Assembly: GCA_003254925.1 (NCBI GenBank)
Contig: QANZ01004381.1
Coordinates: 81,567 to 145,566 of the forward strand
Length of the DNA stretch: 64,000 bases
From: Chamaecrista fasciculata
Taxonomy: Eukaryota > Streptophyta > Magnoliopsida > Fabales > Fabaceae
Direction of reading: 5' to 3'
A model generated the notes under the pieces. It did not search any database and was not told the origin of the DNA. It saw only the letters and a program-made list of their open reading frames with translations. This document shows positions 1 to 12,300 of the stretch, in pieces. How positions within the stretch are numbered: the stretch's first letter is position 1; every line of letters starts with the position of its first letter. A program made the position numbers and the translations under genes.

Positions 1-405
1 AAAAAAAAAAAAAAGTGCAATTACATTTACACTAAGCGCAAAATAGAACTTTTTTTTTTGCTAACAACAAACCCATATAAAGAAGCAAAATAGCCTCTAT
101 TAATAATGACATAATATAAGGATGTGTACAATATTAAAAAACACTGACTCTCTCATTGTCTATACATATTCTTCTTAATTAAGAGAGTGTTTTACCCATA
201 TTTTGTATCCTGCAACCAGAAAAGTTGAAGCAACATCAATTATTTTCACCCTCATCAATGGTAATAGGAAAACTAGAACTTACCGAGTACTAATTTATTT
301 GGCCCAAAGAGATGAAACTTGTTAAAATACAAAGCAAAACTAACAAAAATTACAACTTGAAATAACATAATAGCCTAACTTGGCCAAGCCTCATTGTAAG
401 ATTAC
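1..405. other. AT-rich stretch, no gene seen
   Basis: The stretch opens with a poly-A run and stays AT-rich. If the biotin carboxylase fragment next to it were an intact gene, its next coding exon would lie here or to the left of the window. I see no such exon in these 405 bases. Confidence 0.5.
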
Positions 406-992
406 CTGGAACTCAATGTGCCTTGGATTTTGAATGTATTTTTCCAAATAAACGCCATCATTGCCAAATGCAGCTGCTGCCTCACTCTTGGCTTGCTGCA
501 TAGAAATGATATTGAAGCAATGTCACTAAAACCACATATACTTCTTGTGTGAATGGGATGAATCCAACTAACATAACACAATGAATAACATCATCTCCCA
601 ATGACTAGAATCCATCATGAGGGCCTCTATCTAAAGCTAAATTCTGCAACATGGATAGTTTTATGTTAAGACATGGGACAATTACATGGAATATAAAATC
701 ACAGTAGACAACTTTGCTATATCTGATGATCTCTAGCAAACCGCAAAGAATTCTTAATCATGGAATTTGTTGGAAACAAAAAAAAAAGTATGATAAAACA
801 ATATATATAATGCACTAACATTTCTTGTATCCTCTAGTTATTAGCTTCAATCTAATAATAGAGTAATAATGACTTTGATGGCATCTATAACATAGGAACT
901 TCCACTAGAATAATAAATACCTGTAACAACTTCACAAACTCATCAGGTTCTTTAGCAAGACGCATGCCACGCCCTCCACCACCTGCTGTTGC
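406..992 (-). pseudogene. CAC2: Two orphan exons of plastid biotin carboxylase (acetyl-CoA carboxylase)
   Basis: Two in-frame exons with good splice sites lie at 921-992 and 406-495. They encode ATAGGGGRGMRLAKEP followed by DEFVKLLQ, then [20 protein letters not shown] followed by [10 protein letters not shown]. This is the glycine-rich ATP-grasp loop region of the plastid biotin carboxylase subunit, which makes carboxybiotin for fatty acid synthesis. Both exons are open, 72 and 90 nt long, phase 0, and joined by a normal GT-AG intron. The upstream exons (transit peptide, N-terminal domain) should lie between 993 and the caleosin gene, and I cannot find them. The downstream exons are not visible in 1-405 and could lie off the edge. 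The simplest reading is a copied gene fragment whose exons have stayed clean, so it is probably young. An unusual gene with very long introns is less likely. Confidence 0.75.
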
Positions 993-2497
993 CTAAGAAG
1001 TAAAACATGGTTATCAACTCATTGGCATATTATTAGCTCTAAAAAATTTATCATAGTAAGTTGAGAATCCAGACAAAGAATAAAAGGTTTCCTCTTCTGA
1101 CACATGTATGCTAATGGAACTCAGGGACTAAAAGCTCCCTAAGAACAGGTGATCATAGATTCCAATTCAAGAAGACACCAAGACCTCTATATTAGAGACA
1201 ATATAACCATTAGAGAAGAACTCACTTGAAAGAGAAAGTTTCAAATAGGAATGCTAACCATATAGATAAAACTAATATGAATGATAACACTTTATAATTT
1301 TTAGAAGGCTAATCATATAGATATACCTAGTATCAATGAGAGAAAACTTCATGATATTTGGTATGCTAACAATATGATCATAACATTCTTATGGATTCTT
1401 ACAGTAATCAAAGAAAGTTAAGTCAAGGAAGACAGATAATTAGCTAACTTTTGACCACTAAACTATTAAATCCTGTTCTACTAAATAATTAGCTAACTTT
1501 TGACCTCTTCATCTCAAAATAGATATACTGGAGTATAGGAAGACATATCAAAAGTAACATTGATAAGACTTAATGGAATGAGTAATGAAAGTTAAGACAA
1601 GCATGGATATACGTTGAATTTTTCTCCTAAGGTAAAATGGAGATCTTGCTGCTTTGTAATGAAATATCAAATTAGATATGAAAGTGAACTACAAAGAATC
1701 AATAATCGAAAATGTAATTTCTACCATATAATAATATAAACTAGTTGAATCAAGATTATAAGATGATCTCAAGTGGCGAACCAACCTATGGAAAAGTCTT
1801 GAAAAGATATCCTTGCAAATTGAATAGAGCATGATTTCATAGCAAAGCCTAGAGGCTAGAGAGGTCCCTGCAATTTGAATACCATAAAATCATTATTAAT
1901 ATAAGTCAAAGGAAATTGTAAGCTTGTTAGAGAAGTGTTTGTCTCGATAAGTCATTACATGTTGGAAATGATATTAAATGAAAGAAGAAAGCAATGCAAT
2001 GACACTTGTTAAACTTACCTGCAAATGCATGCCTCTAGACACTTGTCAAGCTATCAAACCAATTTAAAAAACACAAACAAAACAAGAAACGTGAGTCAGT
2101 AAAAGATATAGCATCAAAACATCATTAGGTGGCTTTTTAGCAGCTGGAGCAGAATCATTACTTTTAAGTGCCTTTTTAGCAGCTGGAGCAGAGCATTACC
2201 TTATATATAATGAGACAGAAATCATCTTATATATATTGCAACCTCACCATTGACAAAAATAAAATAAAATATAAGATCAAATATACAACTTTTCCCTAAA
2301 AGATATATCATTCTCCCATTTTATAATTTGTTCCAATTGAAATACTAAAAAGGAACATGCAAAGCTATTAACCCTTTTTTAACTCTATAAAGAGAGAAGA
2401 GATTTAGGAACTTTCTGGACATCCCACTTCACAATCAGCTTGAAGAGATCTGGTTTGTGTTTTTTTTTCATCAGAATAGAAAAAATATGCTTCACCA
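993..2497. other. Unassigned AT-rich sequence with a short internal repeat
   Basis: No gene is recognised. At about 2130-2200 the motif CTTTTTAGCAGCTGGAGCAG occurs twice about 36 nt apart; on the minus strand it reads SAPAAKK twice. This lysine/alanine-rich pattern resembles low-complexity parts of nuclear proteins, but no start, splice structure or longer frame supports a gene. Confidence 0.4.
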
Positions 2498-2985
2498 GGC
2501 TTTTTTTCCTCCTCTCATTTGGTCAAACTGAAAGTAGATCAGCCCATACTGAATAGGTGTGGGCCTTGTGTGCCTGTGTCTCTATATGTAAACACACATA
2601 CACATTATAACAAGATCAATATTCTGGCTAAAAATAAATCAATATTTAATTAATCCATACTCTTAAACAGTCATGTTAAAAAAGCTTTTTTTTTATATAT
2701 ATTTTCAATTAATGCTCAAATTGGTCATAGATATATGTTCTTAAGTTTATTTTGATCTTAAATATTTTATAAGTTTCAATTGAGTCCTAAATATTTCTAA
2801 TTAGTTTCATTTTAGTTTCAAACTATTGAATGTAGTCATATCTTTCTCATTTTAATTTTGAATGTGACGAATTTAAAACATGTTTCTTTTAATAAGTGCA
2901 TCTCTATCCATTTAGAACTCTTAGCAATTGAGGTAAAATTGGGTCCTAACATCGGGCCGCTCATTTCACAATTAAAAAAATAAAA
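2498..2985. repeat. Direct duplication, copy 1
   Basis: About 488 bp, starting at GGCTTTTTTTCCTCCTCTCA and ending near CATCGGGCCGCTCATTTCAC. The same sequence recurs at 4206-5705, where a 1-kb element splits it. The two copies flank a LINE fragment. Similarity is high along the whole length, with scattered substitutions and small indels. Nothing in it codes for a recognisable protein. Confidence 0.85.
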
Positions 2986-3116
2986 TTACATATTGACCCC
3001 CAAAATTTTTTTAATGTTTTCATTTTAGTCCCTAGATAATATGTATCCAGGGACCTATTTGTAATTTTATGAAAATGCTTTGGGGTCAATATGTAATTTT
3101 TGCAAAATTTGTTATG

Positions 3117-3256
3117 GTTAAAATTACAAAATAGCAGCAAAGGGTACCAAAGTGTTAATGGAGAATACCTCAGGGTACCAAAGTGTCAGGTTTCAAATCA
3201 CAAGGTACTAAAGTGAAATAAGGTCAAACTACAGGATACCAAAGTGTAATTTACCC
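3117..3256. mobile_element. MULE-type MITE end (GGGTAAATTACA family)
   Basis: The stretch ends in GTAATTTACCC and carries repeated phrases of the type GGTACCAAAGTGT. It is the terminal part of the same family whose ends are seen at 50933 and 56766. Only one terminus is clear. The start of the element and its target duplication could not be fixed. Confidence 0.6.
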
Positions 3257-3559
3257 TAAATCTAATGGCAGCAAAAAAAGATTTTTTTATCTCATTTAGC
3301 CACGGTGATATTAAACGTAGCCAAACAACCGTGGCAAACAGCCGCTTTTTTGGTTCCTCACTAAAATATGGCAATTATTTTTGTATTATCTTCATGAACA
3401 TGAGAAAATATAAAATAAAATTAACAACTTCAGAAAAATGTAATATATATATATATATATTAATATATTGTTGTGTAAGTAATATACCTAATAACAAAAT
3501 ATATAATAAGCTTTACCTTTTCTTTTTATACATGGATGGATGCAGGGATGGAGCTAGAC

Positions 3560-4203
3560 AATAAATATACAACTTTCATTAGACAATAAATAATCCCGAG
3601 TATTTTCCTCATTAGACAATAGATAATCCCAAGTATTTTTCTCTGCAAGTCGGATCGTTAACTCAAGGTTAACTTTTTTATCCTTTAAAATAAACCAGTT
3701 TCTAGTTTTCCAAATCAGCCACAAAGTGTTGAACAACCAGGCTTTTTTTACTTCCCTTTTCATCATCTACTTTCTTGATAGCTTCCAGTTTAGTTTCCAG
3801 CCATGATCTCATATCTCCATTTTGATTCCCCCTTGTATCTACCAAACCAAACAACTCTCACCCAGTTACACCTCAAAAAGAGATGCTATGTACATTCAAC
3901 ATCTTCCTTGCAAATAGGACACAAAGCATCGATATCCACTCTTTTATTTCTCAAATTTTTCCTAGTAGGAATAGCCTCTCGCATGATCTTCCAAATAAAC
4001 AATTTCACCTTGGGTTGAAGGACAGTTTTGACTGAATAGATCCCTTCTTGAGTATGAGGCCAGCATGGAGAATCTTCTGACAAGTTTGATATAATGGGGG
4101 TAGCCATGGCCAATTTAGCATAGTTAGTAGGAAGGTGATGCGTTAGAGCCATATAATTCCAACTTCCATCTGCTCCGTTAATAAGATTTACATTAGAGTT
4201 CAT
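3560..4203 (-). mobile_element. LINE fragment with zf-RVT tail
   Basis: The minus strand encodes PKVKLFIWKIMREAIPTRKN and, a few residues on, DIDALCPICKEDVECT. This is the zinc-binding domain (zf-RVT) found after reverse transcriptase in plant L1-type LINEs. Further frames downstream continue in family style (CNWVRVVWFG, then KKAWLFNTLWLIWKTRNWF). The reading shifts frame several times. The segment before the zinc domain (WPHTQEGIYSVKT) seems shortened against the usual spacing. The fragment sits exactly between the two copies of the direct duplication. Confidence 0.72.
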
Positions 4204-4205
4204 CG

Positions 4206-5705
4206 GGCTTTTTTTCCTCCTCTCATTTGGTCAAACTGAAACCAGATCAGCCCATATACTGAATAGGTGTGGGCTTTGTGTGCCTGTGTCTCTATATGTA
4301 AACGCACATACACAGTATAATAAGATCAATATTCTGGCTCAAAAAACAAAAAGATCAATATTCAATTAATCCATACTCTTAGCAGTCAGGTTAAAAAAAA
4401 GGGTAAATTACACAAAAGGGTTCTGTGGTTTGGCCCATTTTCAGATAAGGTCCCTATGGTTTAAAAAGTGCCAAATTGGGGGCCTGTGGTTTCCTCCATT
4501 AGCAAATAGGGTCCCAGGTGATTTTTTCCATCCAAGTTAACGGAACCAGGTTAGAATAATTTTAAGGTGGACTGTTTTGTAATTTAAACATTTTTTCTAT
4601 TAAAACAAACTTAAAAAAGGACTATATTGCAATTTGAACAAAAAAAAGGAACTTCCTACTCCATTCCCAAATTCTTCTTCTTCTTCGTCTTCATCTTCTT
4701 CACCAAAACGCTTCCCTTCCTTCAAAGTCGCCGACTCCGAACCACCTCCATCCGATACGTCAGAGGAATCGGAACCCCAATCCTCTGCCGCCGATGACGA
4801 ATTCGACAGCCACATAAACCAACTCCGCCTCCGTTAACGGAGCGGCACAGGGAAGAAGGCGGAACTTTGGAAGTTGAGGAAATCGAAGAAAGCAATAGAT
4901 GAATCCAGCCCAGGAAAACACTCAAATTCAAATACATCTTGTTCTTCTTCCCCAAAGCTTCGGTTTATGGAAGCCAAACACAACAACAACACCATCTCCA
5001 CTCACCCCAAAAGATCAAAATTCACTCCAGTAAATCAACCATCATCCACCTTCAACCCTCTCGACGCCGCCTCCTTCAACGACAGCGGAGGATTGGGGTT
5101 CCGATGCATCCGACGTATCGAACGAAAGTGGTTCGGAGTCGACGGCTTTGAAGGAAAGGAAGTGTTTTGGTGAAGAAGATGAAGACGAAGAAGAAGAAGA
5201 ATTCACTTTAAAATTTGTTTTAATAAAAAAAAACGTTCAAATCACAAAACAGATCACTTTAAAATTTGAAGAAGAAAAAACCACTTAGGACCCTATTTTC
5301 TAACGGAGAAAACCACAGGCCCCTAATTTGACACTTTTTAAATCACAATGACCCTATTTGAAAGTGAGCCAAACCAGAGGGCCCTTTTGTCTAATTTACC
5401 CTAAAAAAAACTTTTTTTTTAATATTTTCGATTAATGCTCAAATTGGTCATAAATATATATTCTTAAGTTTATTTTGATCTTAAATATTTTATAAGTTTC
5501 AATTTAGTATTTCTATTTAGTTTCATTTTAGTCTCAAACTATAGAATGCAGTCATATCTTTCTCGTTTTAAGTTTGAATGTGATGAATTTAGAACTACAT
5601 GTTTCTTTTAATAAGTGCATCTCTATCCATTTAGAACTCTTAGCAATCGAGGTCAAATTGAGTCCTAACATCGGGCCACTCATTTCACAATTAAACAAAT
5701 AATAT
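4206..5705. repeat. Direct duplication, copy 2 (interrupted)
   Basis: This is the second copy of 2498-2985, with the MULE 4401-5401 and its TSD inserted. Without the insert it is about 490 bp, nearly the length of copy 1. Copy 1 lacks the insert, so the MULE arrived after the duplication. Confidence 0.85.
4401..5401. mobile_element. Non-autonomous Mutator-like element with long inverted arms
   Basis: The 1001-bp element is bounded by a perfect 9-bp TSD, TAAAAAAAA, at 4392-4400 and 5402-5410. The ends are inverted repeats beginning GGGTAAATTACAC and GGGTAAATTAGAC. The inverted similarity continues inward for over 300 bp, to about 4815 on the left and back to about 5065 on the right. The inner arms look like coding DNA: the left arm reads a serine run, then PKRFPSFKVADSEPPPSDTS. 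The right arm is an inverted, diverged copy of this. That suggests a Pack-MULE that took in a host-gene piece and then duplicated it as a palindrome. I do not recognise the donor gene. There is no transposase. Confidence 0.85.
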
Positions 5706-6391
5706 TAGTCATATCTTTATTATTTCAAATTCAAATACGACATGTTCGGAATTATGATTTATTCTTAACGAGTCATGTCATTTTTCTTCTTAATTTGGAT
5801 CTTCAACAAATGAGATCAAGTCAAAATCGGAAGTGGGTTTGGAACTAAAAAATAACAAAAAGAAAAATTAAAAAATCGATCTCAAACCCACTTTCGAATC
5901 CTATTTAACTTCTTTTGTTCATGGTCCCAATTGAGCAACAAAAAATTTGGTTTTATTTATTTTTAATTTTCCAATTTAATTATTTATTAAAAAATATATT
6001 AAATTTTATTTTATTTTTTATTATTTAATCATTTATTTATTTATTTTCAATAAAACATATTCTAAAATACTCTAGTTAAGAACACTAAATACATCACATA
6101 TGTATACATACAAGTTACAACACACTATGAGTTACCAAACATTAGCTTACAACCTCCACATCCATGATCATAATATGTATATAGGGAATAGGTACCATAA
6201 GTACTCAACAATAGGTACTAGTTGTTTCATGAAAATAGATCTCTTAAAATACTTTAAGGGTATAATAATAAGAGAGATAGAAATAAGTAGAAAGAGAAAG
6301 TAGTTCTACTGAAACTTTCTCTCTTTATCTTACTTCTATCTTTCTCATCATTATATTTTAAAATACTCTAAAGGATTTAAATTGCGCGAAT
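5706..6391. other. AT-rich intergenic sequence
   Basis: Simple AT-rich sequence downstream of the caleosin stop codon. It should contain the caleosin 3' UTR and polyadenylation site. At 6274-6345 an AGAGATAGAAATAAGTAG run and its approximate inverse form a weak hairpin. No gene is seen. Confidence 0.4.
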
Positions 6392-9300
6392 TCACAACAT
6401 TTTAGCTTCTTTGCTAGCATGAATTTTAGCACAATACTCAAATAAACTGCCATCATAGCATCGTCTCACTGCTTCTTTAGATAGGAAACCTTCTTCGTCC
6501 CTTGCAAGAATGTACAAAACCCCCCATTCTAGCTTTGCTGCTATCCTGCAAATCAAAATACTTTCACTTTTCCAGGAAAAAAAAAACACTTTCACTTTTG
6601 TTAATGAACCATGTTTATTAAAACAAAGAAAAAATTTACTATTTAGTCTCTCATCTTATCAATTTTCATAGTTTTAGTTTAATTTTGTCCCTAAATAATA
6701 AAAATACATTATTTAATTCTTGAATAATTACAAACAACAATTTTTTAGTTCTTAAAACCTGACGTGATACACATGTACCGTTACTAAATACTACATTGTT
6801 ATTTGCTCAAAAAAAATACTACATTGTTAGATTAGATGAATAAAAAATCAAAAGAATGTTACTAAACACTTTCATAGTCTCCATCACCTTCTCTAATTTT
6901 TGTAGTCACAACTCACGACAATTTGGCTTCAAGAATACTGTCATCATTAAAGTTTATCTTTTGTCTTCCCTTTTTTCTTCTAAATATGAATTATATAAAT
7001 GTGGAAATAATGACCATAATAAATCTTAGTGAATTTGAAGCTAGTCAAAACAATGCAACTTCAATTTAGATTAAATATGAACGAAAAAATCTACATGATT
7101 AATGATATATACGAAAAAATTGTTAGAAAATAGAAGTTCAATTTTGTCAATTTTATTTTTTGCTCTTACTTTAATTAAATATAAACGAAAAAATCTACAT
7201 GATTAATGATATGTAATAAAATTGATAGAAAATGAAACTTAAATCCTAAGTCAGATTGAAAAATACGATACAGTCTATCATTAATTTATTAAAAGAAGTT
7301 AGTCAAAAAATAATATTGACCAAAATATAAAATATTAGAGATAAAATTAACAATTTGTGTAAATTTTCAGACAAAATTAACACTTTTGCCTTTCTTATAT
7401 CATCATGTTAATTGGCTAACAATACTAGGGATGATCATGGGTAGGGTACCTTAATCCCCGTCCCCATACCCATCAGAAATTATCATCCCCATACCCGGAC
7501 CCATACCCGTGCGGGTATGAATATCAATCCCCATACCCATACACTATGGGTACCCCTATACCCAGACCCGGACCCATACCCGAAAAAATTCAAAAAATAC
7601 TATTTTTTTAACATTATTTTATATATATATATATAATAAAAAATAAATATAATTTTATTATTAAGTTTTCACTATATTATATATATAATTATTAATTGAT
7701 AGTATATTACTGTAGCGGGTAGGGTAAGGGGTGGGTACCCCAATCCCCGTACCCGGACCCATACACGTAAATTTAAATGGGTAAATCTCCATACCCGGAC
7801 CCGTATATTTTTACCCAAACCCATCGGGTAAAATTTGCGGGTCCCCGTCAGGTATGGGTATTTTGATCATCCCTAAACAATACCATCTCAATAATTAAAT
7901 AATTGATAATTATAAAAAGTGAGAAAGCAAGTCATCAAATGTTTTTTTTTGGGGACTAAACCAAATAATAAGTTTTCTTGAATTTTTATAAGAATAATGA
8001 GTATATAATATTGAGAGAGAGAGAGAGAGAGAGAGAGTAGAAAATTGACCAGCCATAAGGGTCCAATGCATTTCGGTTTCCCTCAGTCATATCCCAAATC
8101 TCTCCCAATGTAAGCTTATCAGGTTTTGTGTGACTGTACTTGCTGAACATGTTCTCCAAGCTTGCTGGAACGTATCTATTAAATTACTTTTTCATCATTA
8201 ATTCACTCAATTTCCCAAAAACAATCAAACTAATTCTTCTAATCAATCGTTTCATGATTACTTTAATAAAATAAAGGATTTATCTAACATGTATCCTTAG
8301 GGCACATTTTAAGATTTCTTTTGATTTGCTGGTAGAGCATCTCATATCTTAAAATCTACGAAAATTCATTTAAAAGATAATTTTTAATGTTTAAAAACTC
8401 ACTTGACCAATCAAAAGAAACCTTAACATGTGCTTTTAGGGCACATGTTAGAAGGACCCTAAAATAAATTAGGTCAAAGTATATATTTAGTTTCATATTT
8501 TTTTTTCAAGTTTCAATTTAATTTAATTTAATTTTTTCTTATTTTTTGGCTCAATTTTCAATTTGGTTTCTTATAGTTATTTTTATACTTTTGATTAGGG
8601 TATAAAATTGGTCTAATATCTTTTGATTAAGTTATAGAATTGATCTTGTATTTTTATAAAAAGTTTCATATTGTAAGAATAACGATGAAACATTTTATAA
8701 AGATATAATACTAAATCTATAAAAGAAATGAAACTAATTCTATATCTAACTAAAAGATATAAGATAAAAAAATGTGCAACAAAATACATATGTGATCCAA
8801 TTGAGATTTGAGTTAAAAAATATGAGACGAAAAATACACTTTAGTCAATAAATTATTAATAAACAAAAAATTTTGTTAACATAAATGAAATAATGAAAAT
8901 TATATTGTAACTAGCTATTTTTAAAATTTAGTATATATATTGTTGTTAATTAATTCATGGCTTACCGCCCTTCCGTGTCGTAAACGCCAGTGTCACTCCC
9001 ATGCTTTATCCTATGTATGTTATGAATGTAAATAGGAAACAAGAGAGAAGGAAACCAACTCTGCAAATATCACACATATTTAACATATGTAAGTGTAATA
9101 TGCATGCATATAACCTCTAGGGTAAAATAGATAGAACCAAGGTCATTAAAATCAGACCGGTCATTGAACCGGTCGAAGCAGCGGTTCAAAGTTCAATGGT
9201 TCAACCGGTTTCAACCGGGGTCGGACCGTTAATAATTAAATAAATAAAAGATAATATATTTAGTTTAATATAATAAAAATATATAATAAACTCTTTAAAT

Positions 9301-12300
9301 TTAAGCTGGATTGAGTAAGGAAGTGATTAATTATGAGGATAAAAAATCAAATTTTGAAGTAAAAACTATTAAATAACGTATTATTTTGAGTCTAAACATA
9401 ATAAGAAACAAATTTCTTTAAAATAACATCATTTTAATCAAGAAAAANGTCTAAACATAATAAGAAACAAATTTCTTTAAAATAACATCATTTTAAAAAA
9501 AAAAAAAAAAAACTGAACCGGTTCAACCTCAAAACCGGTCGGTTCAAGGCGGTTTTCCCGGTTTTTGACCGGTTCTCAGCTTGCCCAGTTTTGTGCTCAA
9601 CTCGGACCGGACCACTGATCGGGTCGCGGTTCAACCGATCCGACCGCCCGGTCTGGTTCGATTTTTATAACTCTGGATAGAACCTTCTTGTGGTTTAAGA
9701 TATTTCGAGATCGAATCTCTATGATTTAAAAAGTTATAATTTAGGGAGTGAGGTTTATGCCGTTAACAGAAAAAGATCCCCTGTCTAAAATGTAATGAAA
9801 ATTTAATTAAAATATTATTTTGAAGACCCTGATTATTAATTTTTATACATTTGACTCATTGTTTCTATGAGAGAGAAATTTTGATGTAAAAATAGAAAAT
9901 TTTCGAAGACTTTGACTCTGATTATTTAAAAAATGATTGAATATAATTGCGAAAAGATCCCTTTAATTTTATCAAATAAATTTTTTTTTCAATAACTAGA
10001 GTCAAAGTCTTGAAAATTTTTCTGTTTTTGCATAAAAGTCCCTCCATAGAAACAAGAGTCAAATATATAAAAAATTAATAGTTAGAGTCCTAAAATGATA
10101 TTTTAATCCAAATTTCTATTAAATTTTAGACAGAAGGTCCTTTTAAGCTAATAACAAAGCAAATATCAGTCCCTAAATTATAACTTTTCAAATCACAGTG
10201 ACTCAATCTCAAAACACTCTAAACTATAGGGATCATCATTGTAATTTACCTTAAACTTTAAATTGGTTTAAATAATTAAACTTTATATAATTCACAAAAT
10301 TAGTCAATATTCATACAGTTTTAATGGAAGAATGACTTACAGGCTGAGTTGGATAACTCATTGCCAAAGCGATACCAATTGCCATAATAACAGAGGCAAC
10401 GATGTTGAATCCCAGTGCACGAAACCCTGAACATTCATTTCTTTAATTATTAGCTCACACTCTAATTAAAACAATAATCGATGCTAATTAATAAAAGGTG
10501 AATCTATATATGATGCAATTTATTACATTATAAGTAGTGATGATATAATTTCAAATCAATTTTAATTGGTTGAAAAAAATTATCTTTTCTTTTTTATTAT
10601 TTTAAACATTAAATTACTCAAAATATAGAGAATATGTTACTATTGAAATTATATATGTATGTTCCAAGCTATGTCTTAGAATTTCTTATTAATAAAATCC
10701 AAAAATTTAACTGGTTTTAAATGTTTAAAAAATACGTTTAGGTAGGTGTCAAAAAGAATATAGTTATACAAAATTGAAAAAAAAAAAAAGACAATGTATG
10801 TGTAGAAAAAAGTTATAGAACATCTGATCATGTCAATTTATATTGTTTTTTTGCTAAATTAAATGATCTCGTATGAGTTAAGAGTAGAAAATAGTTTTGA
10901 CTTCTAAAATTTTATAGAAAGACCTCATGAGTTTTTAATTGCGTTTATTTAAAGTTCTTGAGTTTTAAAATTTGACAAACAGAATTTCTAAACTTTCAAA
11001 ACTTTCAACTTTGTTCACTTAAAATTCTTAAATAGTCTCATTTTTTTAAAAACTCAACGATCTTAAAGAAAGAGAGTTAAAAGTTAAAAAAATTTATCTA
11101 TCAAATTTTAAAACTGCTCTAAGTGAACACAATTGAAAAAATACAATAATATTCTTTTACCTCTCATCTAAAATTCAGGAAGTTTTAATGTAATTTAGAC
11201 TACTTATTTTTTGGGTAATAAAAAGTTTAGGTAAGTTAGTAGGAGTGTCAAAACGGATTGGCCCGTCTAGGCACGCAAATGGGCCCCCCTCTTAGCGGGC
11301 TGGGGCGAGCAAGCCCGTTTAAAAATGGGCTTCGCACACGCTGCCCGCGGACCGCCCGTCAAAGCCCGCGGGCTAAACGGCGGTCCGCGGGCTTTTTTTT
11401 TTGTTCATAGGTTTTTTTTCTAAAACTGTATTTTTTGGGCTAAAACTGTTTTTTTTTTCCAACAGGCCAAAAACAATTATTGGGCCAAATATGTATTTTT
11501 TTGTGACAAAACTATATTTTTTTTTTACTATCTAGTGCAGATTTTTTTTTTGTTCATAGGCCCATTTTTTTGTTAAAGAACACAAGCCCGTTTAGGCCCG
11601 CGGGTAGCCCGCCCCGTACCCGTTTAGCCCGCAGGCTAAACGGACCAGCCCATTTAAGCCCGCATTTAAACGGGCTTATATTTTGTAGCCCAAGACCGCC
11701 CATTTAGCGGGCGGGGGGCCCGCGGGGCTTGAGCCTATTTTGACATCCCTATAAGTTAGGCTCTGAAGCTCATTAAAGTCAGGGCAGGCCTTTAGACTCT
11801 ATAAGCACTTACAGAAGTATTTACAGATCGCCTAACAACAAAACGCCCACATGAGTAATGAGAATCGAACTCACGACCTTATAAATTATGAGTCGACTCT
11901 TTACCAATTTAACTAACCTTTGCTGGCCAGACTACTTTTTTTAATCTACTAGATCGAAATATATATAATGTAATTAATTTATTTGAAAAATAAGAAATTT
12001 GATTACCCTTGTAGGTTTCCCAAGGGTAAATGAGTCCGTTGTCATCTTGATCGAAAAAAGCACAATGCTGCTGCAGAACAGTCAAGTTGTTGTGGCGGTG
12101 AACTTGTGTCCCATTTGGATGGTTTGTATCAGGCGCTACCAAAGCTCTTGGCATGTCTGTATGTATCATAAAATATAATTATAATATTAGAAAAAAAAAA
12201 GAAAATCCATTCTTATTAGATAACGAAGAATTCAATTAGATAGGAGTAGGAGTTGAATTGAATTTTTGAAAAATCTTAATTCAACCTATATATTTATTTG

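Larger units (their letters stand above)
9120..10250. mobile_element. MULE-like MITE, split by a nested element
   Basis: The left end GGGTAAAATAGATAGAACC and, after the nested insert, TTCTTGTGGTTTAAGATATT match the inverted right end (GGTAAATTACAATGATGATC read on the minus strand from about 10250). Both arms share AAAAGTTATAATTTAGGGA. I found no clear outer TSD, so the exact ends are uncertain. It fills most of the intron between the third and fourth coding exons of caleosin. Confidence 0.65.

Noticed and set aside
4600-4955. Small host genes in the MULE arms
   Set aside because: Frames exist on both strands of a palindrome inside a transposon and have no start or splice support.
11850-11930. 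A functional tRNA gene
   Set aside because: A and B boxes are present, but the stems do not pair and a SINE-type body follows.
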